Shown here in pieces: positions 37,501 through 47,677 of a DNA stretch of 64,000 nt. Source of the DNA: Euptelea pleiosperma (taxonomy: Eukaryota > Streptophyta > Magnoliopsida > Ranunculales > Eupteleaceae). The stretch is taken from NCBI GenBank assembly GCA_035048495.1, contig CM068546.1:37342674-37406673 (forward strand). The letters are read 5' to 3'. The notes under the pieces are model-generated. The model ran no database searches. It was not told the origin of the DNA and worked only from the letters and a program-made list of their open reading frames with translations. The position numbers were made by a program, and so were the translations under genes. Every line of letters begins with the position of its first letter. Positions within the stretch are counted from its first letter, which is position 1.

Positions 37501-40500
37501 ACAGGCATAGCAATTGGAGGAGATGTGTTCCCAGGCTCAACTCTTTCTGATCATATCCTACGGTTTAACAACATCCCACAGGTAATTCAATGTTTACAGG
37601 ATGTACTCTCTTTAAGGAGTTTCTTTAACAGTGTTGCATATGTTATATCTATCTGTTCTATTGTATTTAACAACATAGCTAGAGCTATTTATGTTTTCTC
37701 CACCAACTTTCTGAAATTTAACCTTTAAATACCTAGCTGTGCACCTTGTTTGCATAACATTAACCATCATAACCTGAATGTTCCCAACACTTGCACTCTC
37801 CTCGAAGTCACTGGCCCTAATCCTGACTTCCGAGGCTGTTACTTAAAGTATTAAACCTTTCAGTGTGGATAGCCTTAATTAGATATTATTAATCTTATAT
37901 CTAAACATCATCTATGGTTTGAAACTTGGGATTCTGGATCTAGTTTGACTTGGGAAGTGTCTACATAGAGCAACTTGCTTTGCAGCTTGAGCATAGTTGA
38001 TGGAGTCAAACTACCAAGGTGCGACCAAGTTTTCAAATGTTGATTTTATTGCCTACGTTTTTAACCTCGAACTTTATAAGTAAAGCTAGAAAATAGAAGT
38101 GGGAATCTAATTCATGAGCCTCCAAATCTTAGATGATGAAATTTTTATACCAGTGCAAAGGTACTCTAATATTTGAGACTGCAGCACAGGGAAATAACAT
38201 TGTCCAAAACCCTATACTTTTTATAGCATCAATGATCAGTTCAAATTTAACCTAGAAACTAAACCTAGAAATCATCATCATCATAAGCCTTATCCTGACG
38301 ATAGAGGGTGAAGGTGAACTATAGAATCTTGTTCCTCCGTTCAATTCTGTCCAAAGCCATCTCATATGTTGAAGCAAGTTTCTTAAAATCTCCTCTCAAA
38401 ACCTCAATCCAAGTCTGTTTTGGCCAGGGCCTTTTTAGCCCCTTCGACTTGCACATTCCTCCTCACTGGTGCCGTCATTGGTCTTCATTGTACATGACCA
38501 AACCATCTCAATCGACTTTTCTTCATTTCGCCTCTTATTGGAGCTACTCCTATTTTTATATAAATGCTTTCATTCTAATTTTGCCTTTCCTTATCTTATC
38601 ACACATCCATCTCAACATCCTCATCCCAGCTACACTCATTTTCTGAACATTCTGTTCTTGATTGTCCAACATTCTGCTCCATAAAGCATCGACATTCTTA
38701 TGATTGTCTTATACAATTTCCTTTTAATTTGATTCGAACACGTCGATCACATAGCACTCAGGAAGCATATCTCCACTTTAGCCACCCTGCTCTAATTCTA
38801 TAACCTGGTTCAAAACATAATAATGACTTTTTAATTTCAAAATAGAAGAGTTATAACGTTTTTCACTCTTCTCTGTTTATATCACCAAACAACAGCCCTT
38901 ACTGATGTTATACCTGTTGTAACTTTGTCATACCAAAATATTAGGTGTTTGCAATTAAGGACTTTGATGTCATTCCTCCAATGGTAAGTTTACATAATAG
39001 AACCTCAATGTAAAACTTTGGATATGGGAATAATGGCATCATACACCTGTTTACAATGTCACTATTTCCACATCCAACAGCCATTAATGAGGTGGTATTT
39101 TTTAATTGGTCACTGCGACTATGAAAGGACTTTCCTTTCAATAACACGTATTACTTTGTTAATGTAAATCATATGTTATGTTTAATAACAAAATATTTAA
39201 ACTATAAGAGGTTTGAAAAAACACACCTTTACATATATAAGGGCCGTTATGACCACTGTAATGGCAAACAATGGTCAAGTTCCATGGTTATTATACCTGT
39301 TATTTTCACTATTTAGAACTTTGTTTCTAAAGCACACTAATTTTTTACTCTGACTTGAAAAGCATAACAATTACAGTCCAACTCCAGTCCTATTCTTTGT
39401 GTAGCATGAATAATTAATGTGAAGCCATATGATGCCACACCTTGACTAACTTTTCCTCTCTGATGTAGTTTCTTGTCTTTCTTCAATCTAATTATCTGGT
39501 CTCACTTAGGTCAAAATGATGGTTGTGCTTGGGGAACTTGGTGGGCGAGATGAGTACTCCCTAGTTGAAGCCTTAAAACAGGGGAAGGTCAATAAACCAG
39601 TGGTTGCCTGGGTTAGTGGAACCTGTGCACGGCTCTTCAAGTCGGAAGTGCAATTCGGTCATGCTGTGAGTGATTGCCTTAATGTCCTGGAATATTTTTT
39701 CTTGAGCCACCACTCTCTAACTGTGTGTAACATTGTTTGGATCAGGGTGCCAAAAGCGGTGGAGAGATGGAGTCAGCACAAGCAAAGAATCAAGCATTAA
39801 GGGAAGCAGGAGCTGTTGTTCCCACTTCATTTGAAGCTTTTGAGGCCACAATTAAAGAGACATTTGAGAAACTTGTATGTGTTCACCCACAATGTCCTAT
39901 TCGTACTGCGTATTGATGTTTCCTTCCTCTTTTCCCATGATTGGGCAAACTACTCCGAAAATTCCATTACTAGCTTATTTGGCATGGCTTGCTTTTTCCC
40001 TAGGTTGAAGAGGGTAAGATTGCACCCGTGAAAGAAGTTAAGCCTCCTCAGATACCTGAGGATCTTAGTGTTGCGATTAAAAGTGGGAAAGTTCGGGCTC
40101 CAACTCATATTATCTCCACCATTTCTGATGACAGAGGTTTGATTTGAGTTTTCCTTTTATCCCGTGCTAGTATTCACTGTTCAGGCATTTGATGGCATCA
40201 TCAAGAATTCAATTGCATTAAATTCTTCTTATGTCCTATTTTGCAGGTGAGGAACCATGTTATGCTGGTGTCCCAATGTCTTCCATTGTTGAACAGGGTT
40301 ATGGTGTGGGAGATGTTATCTCTCTTTTGTGGTTTAAACGGAGTCTTCCCCGTTACTGCACACAGTTTATTGAGGTAGGTTTAATCACAAGGTTGAGTTG
40401 AGCTTGTTATAAGCCCTCTGTTCCACCTTAAATTTGATTCCATTTAGCTTATAAAGAAAAGGTTGCATTTAAATACTTATTTAGTTTAGATTCATGGTAT

Positions 40501-42216
40501 TTTGTCTGTTCCGTAGATCAAATACTTTCATCAAGAAGCAAAATTATCTTTTCTAGCTATTATCTCACTGAAACATATGACTTGGTCAGATTTGCATCAT
40601 GTTATGTGCCGACCATGGTCCCTGTGTCTCTGGTGCTCACAACACTATAGTTACAGCAAGGGCCGGAAAGGATCTAGTTTCCAGCCTTGTCTCAGGTAAA
40701 TTATAACCACTTGATGGCATCTACCAATGCTGTAACTTCCTAGTTTGTTCTAATGGCTGTTCTCCATTTGAATGGTGAAGTTTTCTCGTAATTATTCATT
40801 AAATTGCCGAACTAGGAATGGGACTTTGTGAGGAGACTGTGAACTGAATTGAGTTTTCTGAAACAGGATTGCTTACAATTGGTCCCAGATTTGGAGGAGC
40901 CATTGATGATGCTGCACGATACTTCAAGGATGCTTACGACAAGGTGAGTTTTAATAGTTGTTAGTTGTTACCATTGTTAGGCAGAGAATACTTGCTGGCT
41001 AAGTTGCCATGGAAATGTGGACATGCTAAGATATTATCATCATGCTGTTTCTTCTTAGGGTCTTTCACCTTATGAGTTTGTTGAAAGCATGAAAAAGAAG
41101 GGCATTCGTGTACCAGGAATTGGTCACAGGTATGAAGCTTCTCTAATAATCTCAATCCGTGTCTTAATCGACCTTCAGCAATTTTTCTGGTACTGTTTAA
41201 ACACAGCAATGTCAGAAAAGTAGTATTGTGAATCAAAAACTTTCAATTGACTTTAGTACTTTGGAGCAAGGTTTAAAGGGGACCGTTATAACGGTATAAC
41301 GGACTGGGGGGCGTTTCCGTTTTTTCCGTTATAACAAAAAAAAAGACGCTCATGGGCAAAAACGGAAAAAAAACGGGAAAATAACGGAAAAAAATGGAAA
41401 AAAACCGAAATAACGGAAAAAATGGCGCTGAATAAAAAATGGAAAAAAACGAAAATAAAGGCCGTTTTTTTTCACAAAATTTTCAGAAAATAACGGGTCG
41501 TTATTTTTGTTATAACGGAAAATAACGGCTGTTATTTTCTGGGCGTTTTAACGGTCCATAACGTAACGGGGTAGGTCCGAATCTGTTATAACGGCCGTTT
41601 TTTAAACCTTGCTTTGGAGTTCCTTTCTGTTATATCCATAACGATGTCTTGCACTCTAATATGAATATGGGAAACTATTTTTTTGTGTTGGAAAAGAATC
41701 AAGAGAGGAGACAACAGAGACAAGAGAGTAGAGCTACTACAACTCTTTGCACGAACCCATTTCCCTTCTGTGAAATACATGGAATATGCAGTACAAGTTG
41801 AAACCTACACCTTGTCGAAGGCGAATAACCTGGTCCTCAATGTTGATGGTGCCATTGGTTCTCTTTTCTTGGATCTCCTTGCCGGCAGTGGAATGTTCAG
41901 CAAGCAAGAGATTGATGAGATCGTTGAGATTGGATATCTGAATGGACTTTTTGTGCTGGCACGTTCCATTGGTCTGATTGGGTAAGTAGGATTTTTTTTT
42001 TTTTTTTTTCTGAAATATATTATCTTTCTTTTTCTCTTTGGTTTTATTGCTCATAATGTAGGATCAAAACCCATGACATTGACATACCAAGGGAATGAAT
42101 CCCAACCTTCAATTGATCTTGTCATCTATGGAAATTGTAGGCACACATTTGATCAGAAGAGATTGAAGCAGCCGCTGTACCGTCACCCATGGGAGGATGT
42201 TCTCTACACCAAGTGA
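34586..42216 (+). CDS. ACLB: ATP-citrate synthase (lyase) subunit B
   Basis: Sixteen coding exons: 34586-34685, 34767-34869, 35897-35962, 36050-36173, 36394-36528, 37344-37404, 37505-37581, 39510-39665, 39746-39874, 40004-40136, 40247-40374, 40590-40695, 40867-40943, 41059-41129, 41697-41981, 42141-42216. They sum to 1827 nt, 608 residues, the usual plant length. The start [20 protein letters not shown] and end [10 protein letters not shown] are those of the family. Subunit B pairs with subunit A in the cytosol to cleave citrate with CoA and ATP, giving acetyl-CoA and oxaloacetate. The phosphohistidine motif FGHAGA (His about 273) is split by the intron after exon 8. [22 protein letters not shown] and RVPGIGHR in the citrate-synthase-like C-terminal half are intact. 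No frameshift or stop. Intron 7 (1.93 kb) holds a LINE-tail-like repeat; introns 2 and 14 hold hAT-like miniatures. Confidence 0.97.
35186..35381. mobile_element. hAT-like miniature element, catggttcaaa family, in ACLB intron 2
   Basis: 196 bp from catggttcaaagtatcattc to gagactttaaaccatg. The flanks gttattat and attattat agree at 7 of 8 positions. Same termini as the elements at 29006, 30880 and 54448. Confidence 0.65.
38262..38860. repeat. Dispersed repeat 'catcat...ccttatcc', copy 2, in ACLB intron 7
   Basis: Starts with catcatcatcataagcctta and shares gaatcttgttcctcc, tcaattctgtc, gtttcttaaaatctcctctc, cgacttgcacattcctcctc and cttcattgtacatga with copies 1 and 3. It is the longest copy. 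Probably a non-LTR retrotransposon tail. Confidence 0.6.
41267..41611. mobile_element. hAT-like miniature element in ACLB intron 14
   Basis: 345 bp between perfect termini caaggtttaaa and tttaaaccttg. The exact 8-bp TSD ctttggag lies at 41259-41266 and 41612-41619. The interior is an array of variations on ccgttataacgg and aacggaaaaa, so it can fold on itself many times. It lies only 85 bases before the acceptor of exon 15, whose acceptor is an unusual purine-rich gttggaaaag. Confidence 0.88.
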
Positions 42217-43405
42217 GCTGTTTTCATATGGCAGGTGTAATGCCACCCGCTTTCTACAATCTTTGTCATTGTTAATTTTTATTCTTCAATTTTCCCGTGT
42301 GCTTGTTAAAGTGTTGACTAGTCTGTACTCATAATCGCAGCAGGCTGCAGGCCTTCATTTATTAGTTTCTGCGAGAAATGAAAGAGATAATTCTCAATCA
42401 TTTTTATCAATATAATTTTGTTACCTCAAAACAGTTGTGATTGAGAAGGTGCAGTTTGGTTGGGAGAGTTTTAAAAATAAGTCCATTTATTTTTGGGATG
42501 ATGCTGGCCTTGAGGACGTTTTCCATAGGGTCCAGACTGTTGAATGCTCGTTGAGATCGTGTGAGGACAATGACAATCCAACGACATGAACATATAGGGA
42601 GGACATCCCCTCAGAGGCTGACAGCTAGGAACGGTTGACTAATTAGAGGCTATTATAGCCCGTTTGGTCCACCTCGACCCTTTTATGATTCATGGACCCT
42701 TCAATGTATTTATTTTCTCAGTGGAGCATTCAGTTATTTTCTTAGTGGACTAATTTGTGGGGCCATTCTATTAGACGGTCCTGATCTGCCTCAACTGAAT
42801 CGATGGGTCAGGCACGAATTATGAATTGGTGGTTTCTCTGACGTGCGTGAACCCAGATACACCATTTGTAGGAATTCAGGTATACTGTAGGCTAGGAATT
42901 TTGGCGCGTGAATTCATGAAATGAACAAAGTATGTGCAAACCATTTCTATTCAATCCACGCTCATCTATCCAAGCTGTCCAATTACGATTATTGAGGATT
43001 GAAGATGAGGAACTTGACGTAATTTATCTTCTCTTAAGCAAAAGTGCTGGGAGAGGGTATTTTTTTTTGGTAGGCAAGGCAAGTTGGTTGGTCACTGGGT
43101 ATCTGCTTCTTGATCAAAGGTTTAGGTGAGTTTTGAACCTAGGTCTATGGTATCATGTATTAACAATCACATGGACCAAGGTCTTCTCATCATCCAGTGT
43201 ACATGTCTGCATACGCATACATGTGGGAGCAGAAGAGTGTGCCGCGTGGTGTTTACTGAGTGCTGGCACATACAGCTTTTATCCTAGTGTGTGGTCCAGA
43301 TTCTTACAACTGTACGACCTTACACCTCGGTTGACAAGAGATGATCACAAGCTTCAGGCTTGGATGCCGACCATAAGAATCTCAGTTTAGATTCGTTAGC
43401 TAATA
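42217..43405. other. ACLB 3' region and spacer
   Basis: Starts after the ACLB stop. An AT-rich segment at 42390-42425 would suit polyadenylation but no single signal stands out. About 43060-43165 carries a SINE-like fragment related to 26676-26745. No gene seen. Confidence 0.5.
43100..43165 (-). repeat. tRNA-derived SINE-like fragment, copy 2
   Basis: The minus strand contains gataccatagacctaggttc followed by aaaactcacc, matching the B-box half of the repeat at 26676-26745. The A-box half is diverged. Confidence 0.5.
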
Positions 43406-43808
43406 GGGTCGTGATGTAACAAGGTATACCTGAGATCGTTTCATTTGCGGAAGCGGCATTTTTGGTAGTCGCCACTGCCATTTGGGCCCACTGACCGCAT
43501 GGATGTTTAGCCCACCCTTTAATAGACATTTATACAAAAAATCAGCTTGTTTAATGATTTTTAGCCGTTGGTTTTAGTACTCAAAAATGGTTGTATTCAA
43601 CGGCTATAAGAACGCCTTAAATGGTGCTAAAAAGTGTTAAAATCTAATGGTTATAAATTACCAATCAAGGTGATTTTTGGTATGTATATCCACCAAGGGG
43701 TGGGATAAACATCCAAGCGGTCAGTGGGCCCAGATGGCAGCGGTGACTACCAAAAATGCCGCTTCCGCAAATGAACAGTTTCAGGCATACCTTGTTACAT
43801 CTTTTTCC
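43406..43808. mobile_element. Miniature element, gatgtaacaagg type, perfect 9-bp TSD
   Basis: 403 bp. Ends gggtcgtgatgtaacaaggt and ccttgttacatctttttcc; inner pair cggaagcggcatttttggta and accaaaaatgccgcttccgc. The exact 9-bp TSD tagctaata lies at 43397-43405 and 43809-43817. Sister of 32460-32864. Confidence 0.9.
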
Positions 43809-43999
43809 TAGCTAATATTGTGTTTTACGGACTGAATTTAAAGCTTGACAGTGCACTCAGATGTCACAAGGACTTTGGAGTTGGCCACCCGAGATCAATT
43901 GCACTGATGTTGAGAGAGAGAGAGAGCTTTTGCTTTTTCTCATGCTTCAACCTCTTTTTCGGCGTGAAGGGGTATGGTACCCACGTGCACCTTACACGT

Positions 44000-44800
44000 G
44001 GGAGCTTACATGTGGCAGCACCTTACGCAGGACAAACGTTTGGAGATCACTGACGATATAGATGTTTGGCTAGTCCACAGATGGAGCTACATATGAAAAT
44101 TCATCTTGATTAGTCTTTTTCATAATTTATTTTTAACCTTAGATTTTGAACATTATTTGGCTAATGACCAAACACCACCACCATGCACCATGATAATGTG
44201 GCGGAGCCAGGCAGGGGCGACACAGTTGCCCACCCTCAACTTTGAAAGTTTAAGGAGAAAAAGATTTTTTTTACTCCAAAGTACCCTATTGCCCACCCTG
44301 GAACAAAATCTGTACAACACCACCCTTTAAAATTTTGAAATTTTTTATATATGCCCACCCTTGATCAAAATCCTGGCTATGCCACCGATAATATCCATGA
44401 TCCAAGACCATGTGATCATTACTCTTAAAATAATGGAAAATAATGGGGTATGCACACGTACATTTAATTAACTTTTTTTTTTTTGCAAACATCCACGATG
44501 ATGGACCATATTGTGGGCCACATGTCACATTTTAAGAAACAACTGACAGTATGACCCATCCCTAGATATATACCCAAATTCATCTGGATTAGTAATTTTC
44601 ATCCGTTGGATTAGAGGTTTTTAATGGTTTATTCTTAAGCATGGATTTTGAGCATTATTTGGTGTTATCAAATCCAAAGGTTAGAAATCTTTATTCAGGC
44701 TGATTTTTATTATGTACACCTAGGGATGGTCCAAACATCGGTCTCTAATAGAATGCCACATGGTACAAACTGGTTCGTCATCAACGTTGATGATAGACTT
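44000..44800. mobile_element. Decayed miniature elements
   Basis: Two worn copies with gatatagatgtttggc, tcatcttgattagt, ggctgatttttattatgta and ggtccaaacatcgg blocks, interrupted by a segment with gcccaccctcaact / gcccacccttgatc repeats (44210-44370). No intact border. Confidence 0.5.
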
Positions 44801-45225
44801 CTATCGTTAAATTTTTTCTAGTGAAGGAGTTGACAGTTGACAGTTGACGTACGCTGAAGTAATCTAAGAAAAGAATAAGTTGTTTAAAGACTAAATTACC
44901 CCTAAAAAGTTGTGTATAAATTAAGAAGTATCTCAAAAAAGTAAAAAATCAAAATAACATAATAAGGACATTGTCGAAAGAGAAATTATTTTTACCCCTT
45001 TTTTTTTTTTTTTTTTTCATTTTCTCTTGCAATATGTGATGTTTATAGTTGTGCCTTTTGTGAAGCCTGCAACCGTCGCCCAATTCTGATTTTCGCTCTA
45101 GATAGATTATGGGATGTAATTTGAAGCTCGCGTCGTCACCTACCCTAATTATGACTTTATAATAGTATAGATTTGAGGGAGAGTACGTTGGTGTTTCCGA
45201 ATAGATCTATAATAGCCTTGAGGGG
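44801..45225. other. Spacer, no gene seen
   Basis: AT-rich, with a T run at about 44998-45018. Nothing supportable. Confidence 0.4.
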
Positions 45226-45715
45226 AGAAATGCGCTGTCCCTGGGGACTCCGAATTTGGAACCCCTCTTTCTCAAAATGCGCACCCCTTCGTAACTTTCC
45301 CTCAACCAACTAACCAAGGGTTATTTGAAGTCTCTCTTCCCAAATTGTTGAAACGCACCCCTTGTTAACTCTCCCTTAACCAACTAACCAAAGGTTTTGG
45401 GTTAATTCCTTGTGTTAGGGGAGCTAAAGTGCTGGTGCGTGCTGACAATTTGGGAGGGGGACTTCAAATTCGAAGTCCCCCTAGGACACCGAATTTTTTT
45501 CCCCCTTGAGGGCACGACTCCCCTCTTGATAGTTCGGAGAAAAAATTTGCTGGTACGACTGAGGATCTTCAAACTTAGAAGGTCCCGTCCCACGTTGTGT
45601 GACACGTTCCCTTTGTTAACCGCCCCTAATAGGGTTTAACATGGGTTAAGTTTAGGCCTTGACGTTTTTGGGAGGGGAACATTCAAACTTTTGAAGGTCC
45701 CGGGGCCAGCGAATC
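45226..45715. repeat. Tandem or nested copies of the 'GGGGACTT...GGCCAGCGAA' family
   Basis: Blocks gcgctgtccctggggactcc, gggggacttcaaattcgaag, ttcgctggt-like and ggtcccggggccagcgaatc recur with intervening ccctcaaccaactaacca / ccttaaccaactaaccaa repeats. At least two copies are joined or inserted into each other. Confidence 0.55.
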
Positions 45716-45796
45716 TTTTTCTCTTTACTAACTTAGTATCGTATCCCGATTCCGTGCACTTACTCCAGGTAGGTGGCAGTGGGGTCGGGGGTCACA

Positions 45797-46176
45797 GGAA
45801 GAAAACTTCTGTCACAACGCACAATACGAGCCACGTGACACACTCTTAGTGGACGCTAACCGTATGGATGTTTGGCCAGTCTCTCGGTGGACCTGTAAGC
45901 CAAAACTCAGCCTGATTAGTGATTTACAACCTTTGGATCTTTGCATCCAAATAGCCCTCAACAATGCTCAAATTCCTACTGTTAAAATCAACCCATGGAA
46001 ATAAGTTCAATCGAATCACTTAAAAATCAGTAATCAGGCTGATTTTTGGTTTACAGGTCCACGAGGGACTGGCAAAACATCCATACAGTCAGACTCCACT
46101 AAGAGTGTGTTACGTGGCTCGTATTGTGCGTTGTGACAGAAGCATCTGTGACAATGCTGTGACAGAAGTTTTACTC
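45797..46176. mobile_element. Miniature Mutator-like element, copy I, upstream of PHYB
   Basis: 380 bp. The inner termini aaaacttctgtcacaacg and gctgtgacagaagtttt are inverted. The flanks ggggtcaca (45788-45796) and ggtgtcaca (46177-46185) are a 9-bp TSD with one change. The left arm holds CACGTG at 45832-45837. Confidence 0.82.
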
Positions 46177-46493
46177 GGTGTCACAGTACCTTCCCGTAGT
46201 GACAATGCTACCTTGCATGGCATTGTCACGTGCCAGGTCAGATTTCCCATACCTCCAAGCCATGAACTAGGTAAGGCGCCGTGGCTTCTTGTTAGACGTC
46301 GGCTTATTCTTGAATTTAGCTATGGGGCCGAGCTAGATTTCGATTGAAAGAGATCCTTGTTGAATTGTCTTCTTGTATTGATGGCCTTTTTAGACAAAGT
46401 ACACGTGCTTCCCACGTGATTTGAGTGACGTGTACGTGTACGGTGGTAATGTCTCTGTCAGTATTGTGTACACACACTTAGATGAGTAAAACT

Positions 46494-46888
46494 TGTGTCA
46501 CAAATGTGGCGACGGAAGCCGGTCACAGCACTCAATACGAGCCACGTGGCATACGATCAGAGGGCACTGACGGTATGGATGTTTGGCCAGTCCCTTAGTG
46601 GACAGGTAAACCAAAAATTAGCCTGATTAGTAATTTAAAACCTTTGGATCTTTACACCCAATTAACGCTCAATAATGCTCAAATTCCTACGGTTAAAATC
46701 AACCCATGAAAATAACTTCAATCCAACGCTTAGAAATTACTAATCAAGATGATTTTTGCTTTGCAGGTCCACCAAGGGACTGCACAAACATCCATACGGT
46801 CGGCAGCCTCTAATATTGTGCAACATGGCTCCTATTGTGGGTTGTGACCGGCTTCGGTCACAACATCTTGTGACAGAAGTTTTTACAC
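46494..46888. mobile_element. Miniature Mutator-like element, copy J, upstream of PHYB
   Basis: About 395 bp. Starts gagtaaaacttgtgtcacaa and ends inverted (ttgtgacagaagtttttac). The inner pair is gaagccggtcacagc with gttgtgaccggcttc. CACGTG lies at 46543-46548. The TSD has decayed (acttagat / acttgat). Confidence 0.72.
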
Positions 46889-46963
46889 TTGATTAATTAA
46901 GTGCATAGGTGGCAACTTTTGATAATCCTTGCTTAGTCATGAAGATTTCCGTTACTCCACAAC

Positions 46964-47141
46964 GAGTAAAACTTCTGTCACAATGGGATTGCAAATCACA
47001 CAAACACAGCCAATGAGTTCTCGGCAGGTACACCTAAAAAGCAAAAGCAATGGGTACGTTGCAAAGCACTTGTGTACGTGCCGAGAACTCATTGGCTTGT
47101 GATTGTGTGATTTACAATTTCGTGTGATAGAAGTTTTACTC
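46964..47141. mobile_element. 178-bp miniature Mutator-like element in PHYB upstream region, perfect TSD
   Basis: Ends gagtaaaacttctgtcacaa and gtgatagaagttttactc. The exact 9-bp TSD ctccacaac lies at 46955-46963 and 47142-47150. The outer 20 bases match copies I and J but the interior is different (inner arms agccaatgagttctcggca and tgccgagaactcattggct), so it is a separate, shorter family with shared termini. It ends 536 bases before the PHYB ATG. Confidence 0.92.
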
Positions 47142-47189
47142 CTCCACAACAGAGGAACGACACCACTGTTAACTCCAGTCCAGATAACG

Positions 47190-47395
47190 AGAAATTTTCA
47201 TGTGGGGCTGTGGGAACACATAAAAAAAAAATGTCACGTGGGCACACTCTATTGACCCATGAATATGATTGGCCCACACCCGTATAGTTCCATCAGGGGG
47301 GTGGGCCAATCATTCATGGGTCAATAGTCTTCGAAATAATATGCCACGTGTCGAATTTTATGAGCTCCCACAGTCCCACATGAAAAATTCCCCTC
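47190..47395. mobile_element. Inverted-repeat element in PHYB 5' region
   Basis: The left side gaaattttcatgtggggctg is inverted at the right (cccacatgaaaaattcc). The inner pair is ctattgacccatgaatatga with tcattcatgggtcaatag. It carries CACGTG at 47235-47240 and 47345-47350. No convincing TSD. Confidence 0.65.
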
Positions 47396-47532
47396 AGGCA
47401 AAAATTTGTCGTCATTTTTCTCTTCTTTAGTTCTTGAAGTCCTTGCAGACATAGAGACAGAGAGACAGACGAGCCACCCACCTCAAATCAGAACAACAGA
47501 GAGCTTTTAGGCTCTTTTAAAAGTAAGAGGGG

Positions 47533-47567
47533 GAGGTGAGAGGTGAGAGGTGAGAGGTGAGAGGTGA
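47533..47567 (+). repeat. Five perfect GAGGTGA heptamers in PHYB leader
   Basis: A tandem array of five 7-bp units, 111 bases before the ATG, in a purine-rich leader. No ATG occurs between about 47381 and the PHYB start, so there is no upstream reading frame in the leader that I can see. Confidence 0.85.
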
Positions 47568-47677
47568 GGAGAGAGCCTTTGAGAGTCCGACAACCATTTT
47601 TCACCCACCAATAAAACCTACGAGAATCCACCAATAAGAGAAGAGGAAGGAAGAAAAGAAGCAGAGAAGATCCATTA

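Larger units (their letters stand above)
45832..47350. promoter_or_regulatory. Seven CACGTG G-boxes upstream of PHYB
   Basis: CACGTG occurs at 45832, 46227, 46402, 46413, 46543, 47235 and 47345. Four of the seven lie inside miniature elements; 46227, 46402 and 46413 lie between them. G-boxes are the binding site of PIF-type bHLH and HY5-type bZIP light-signalling factors. Occupancy here is inference. Confidence 0.55.
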
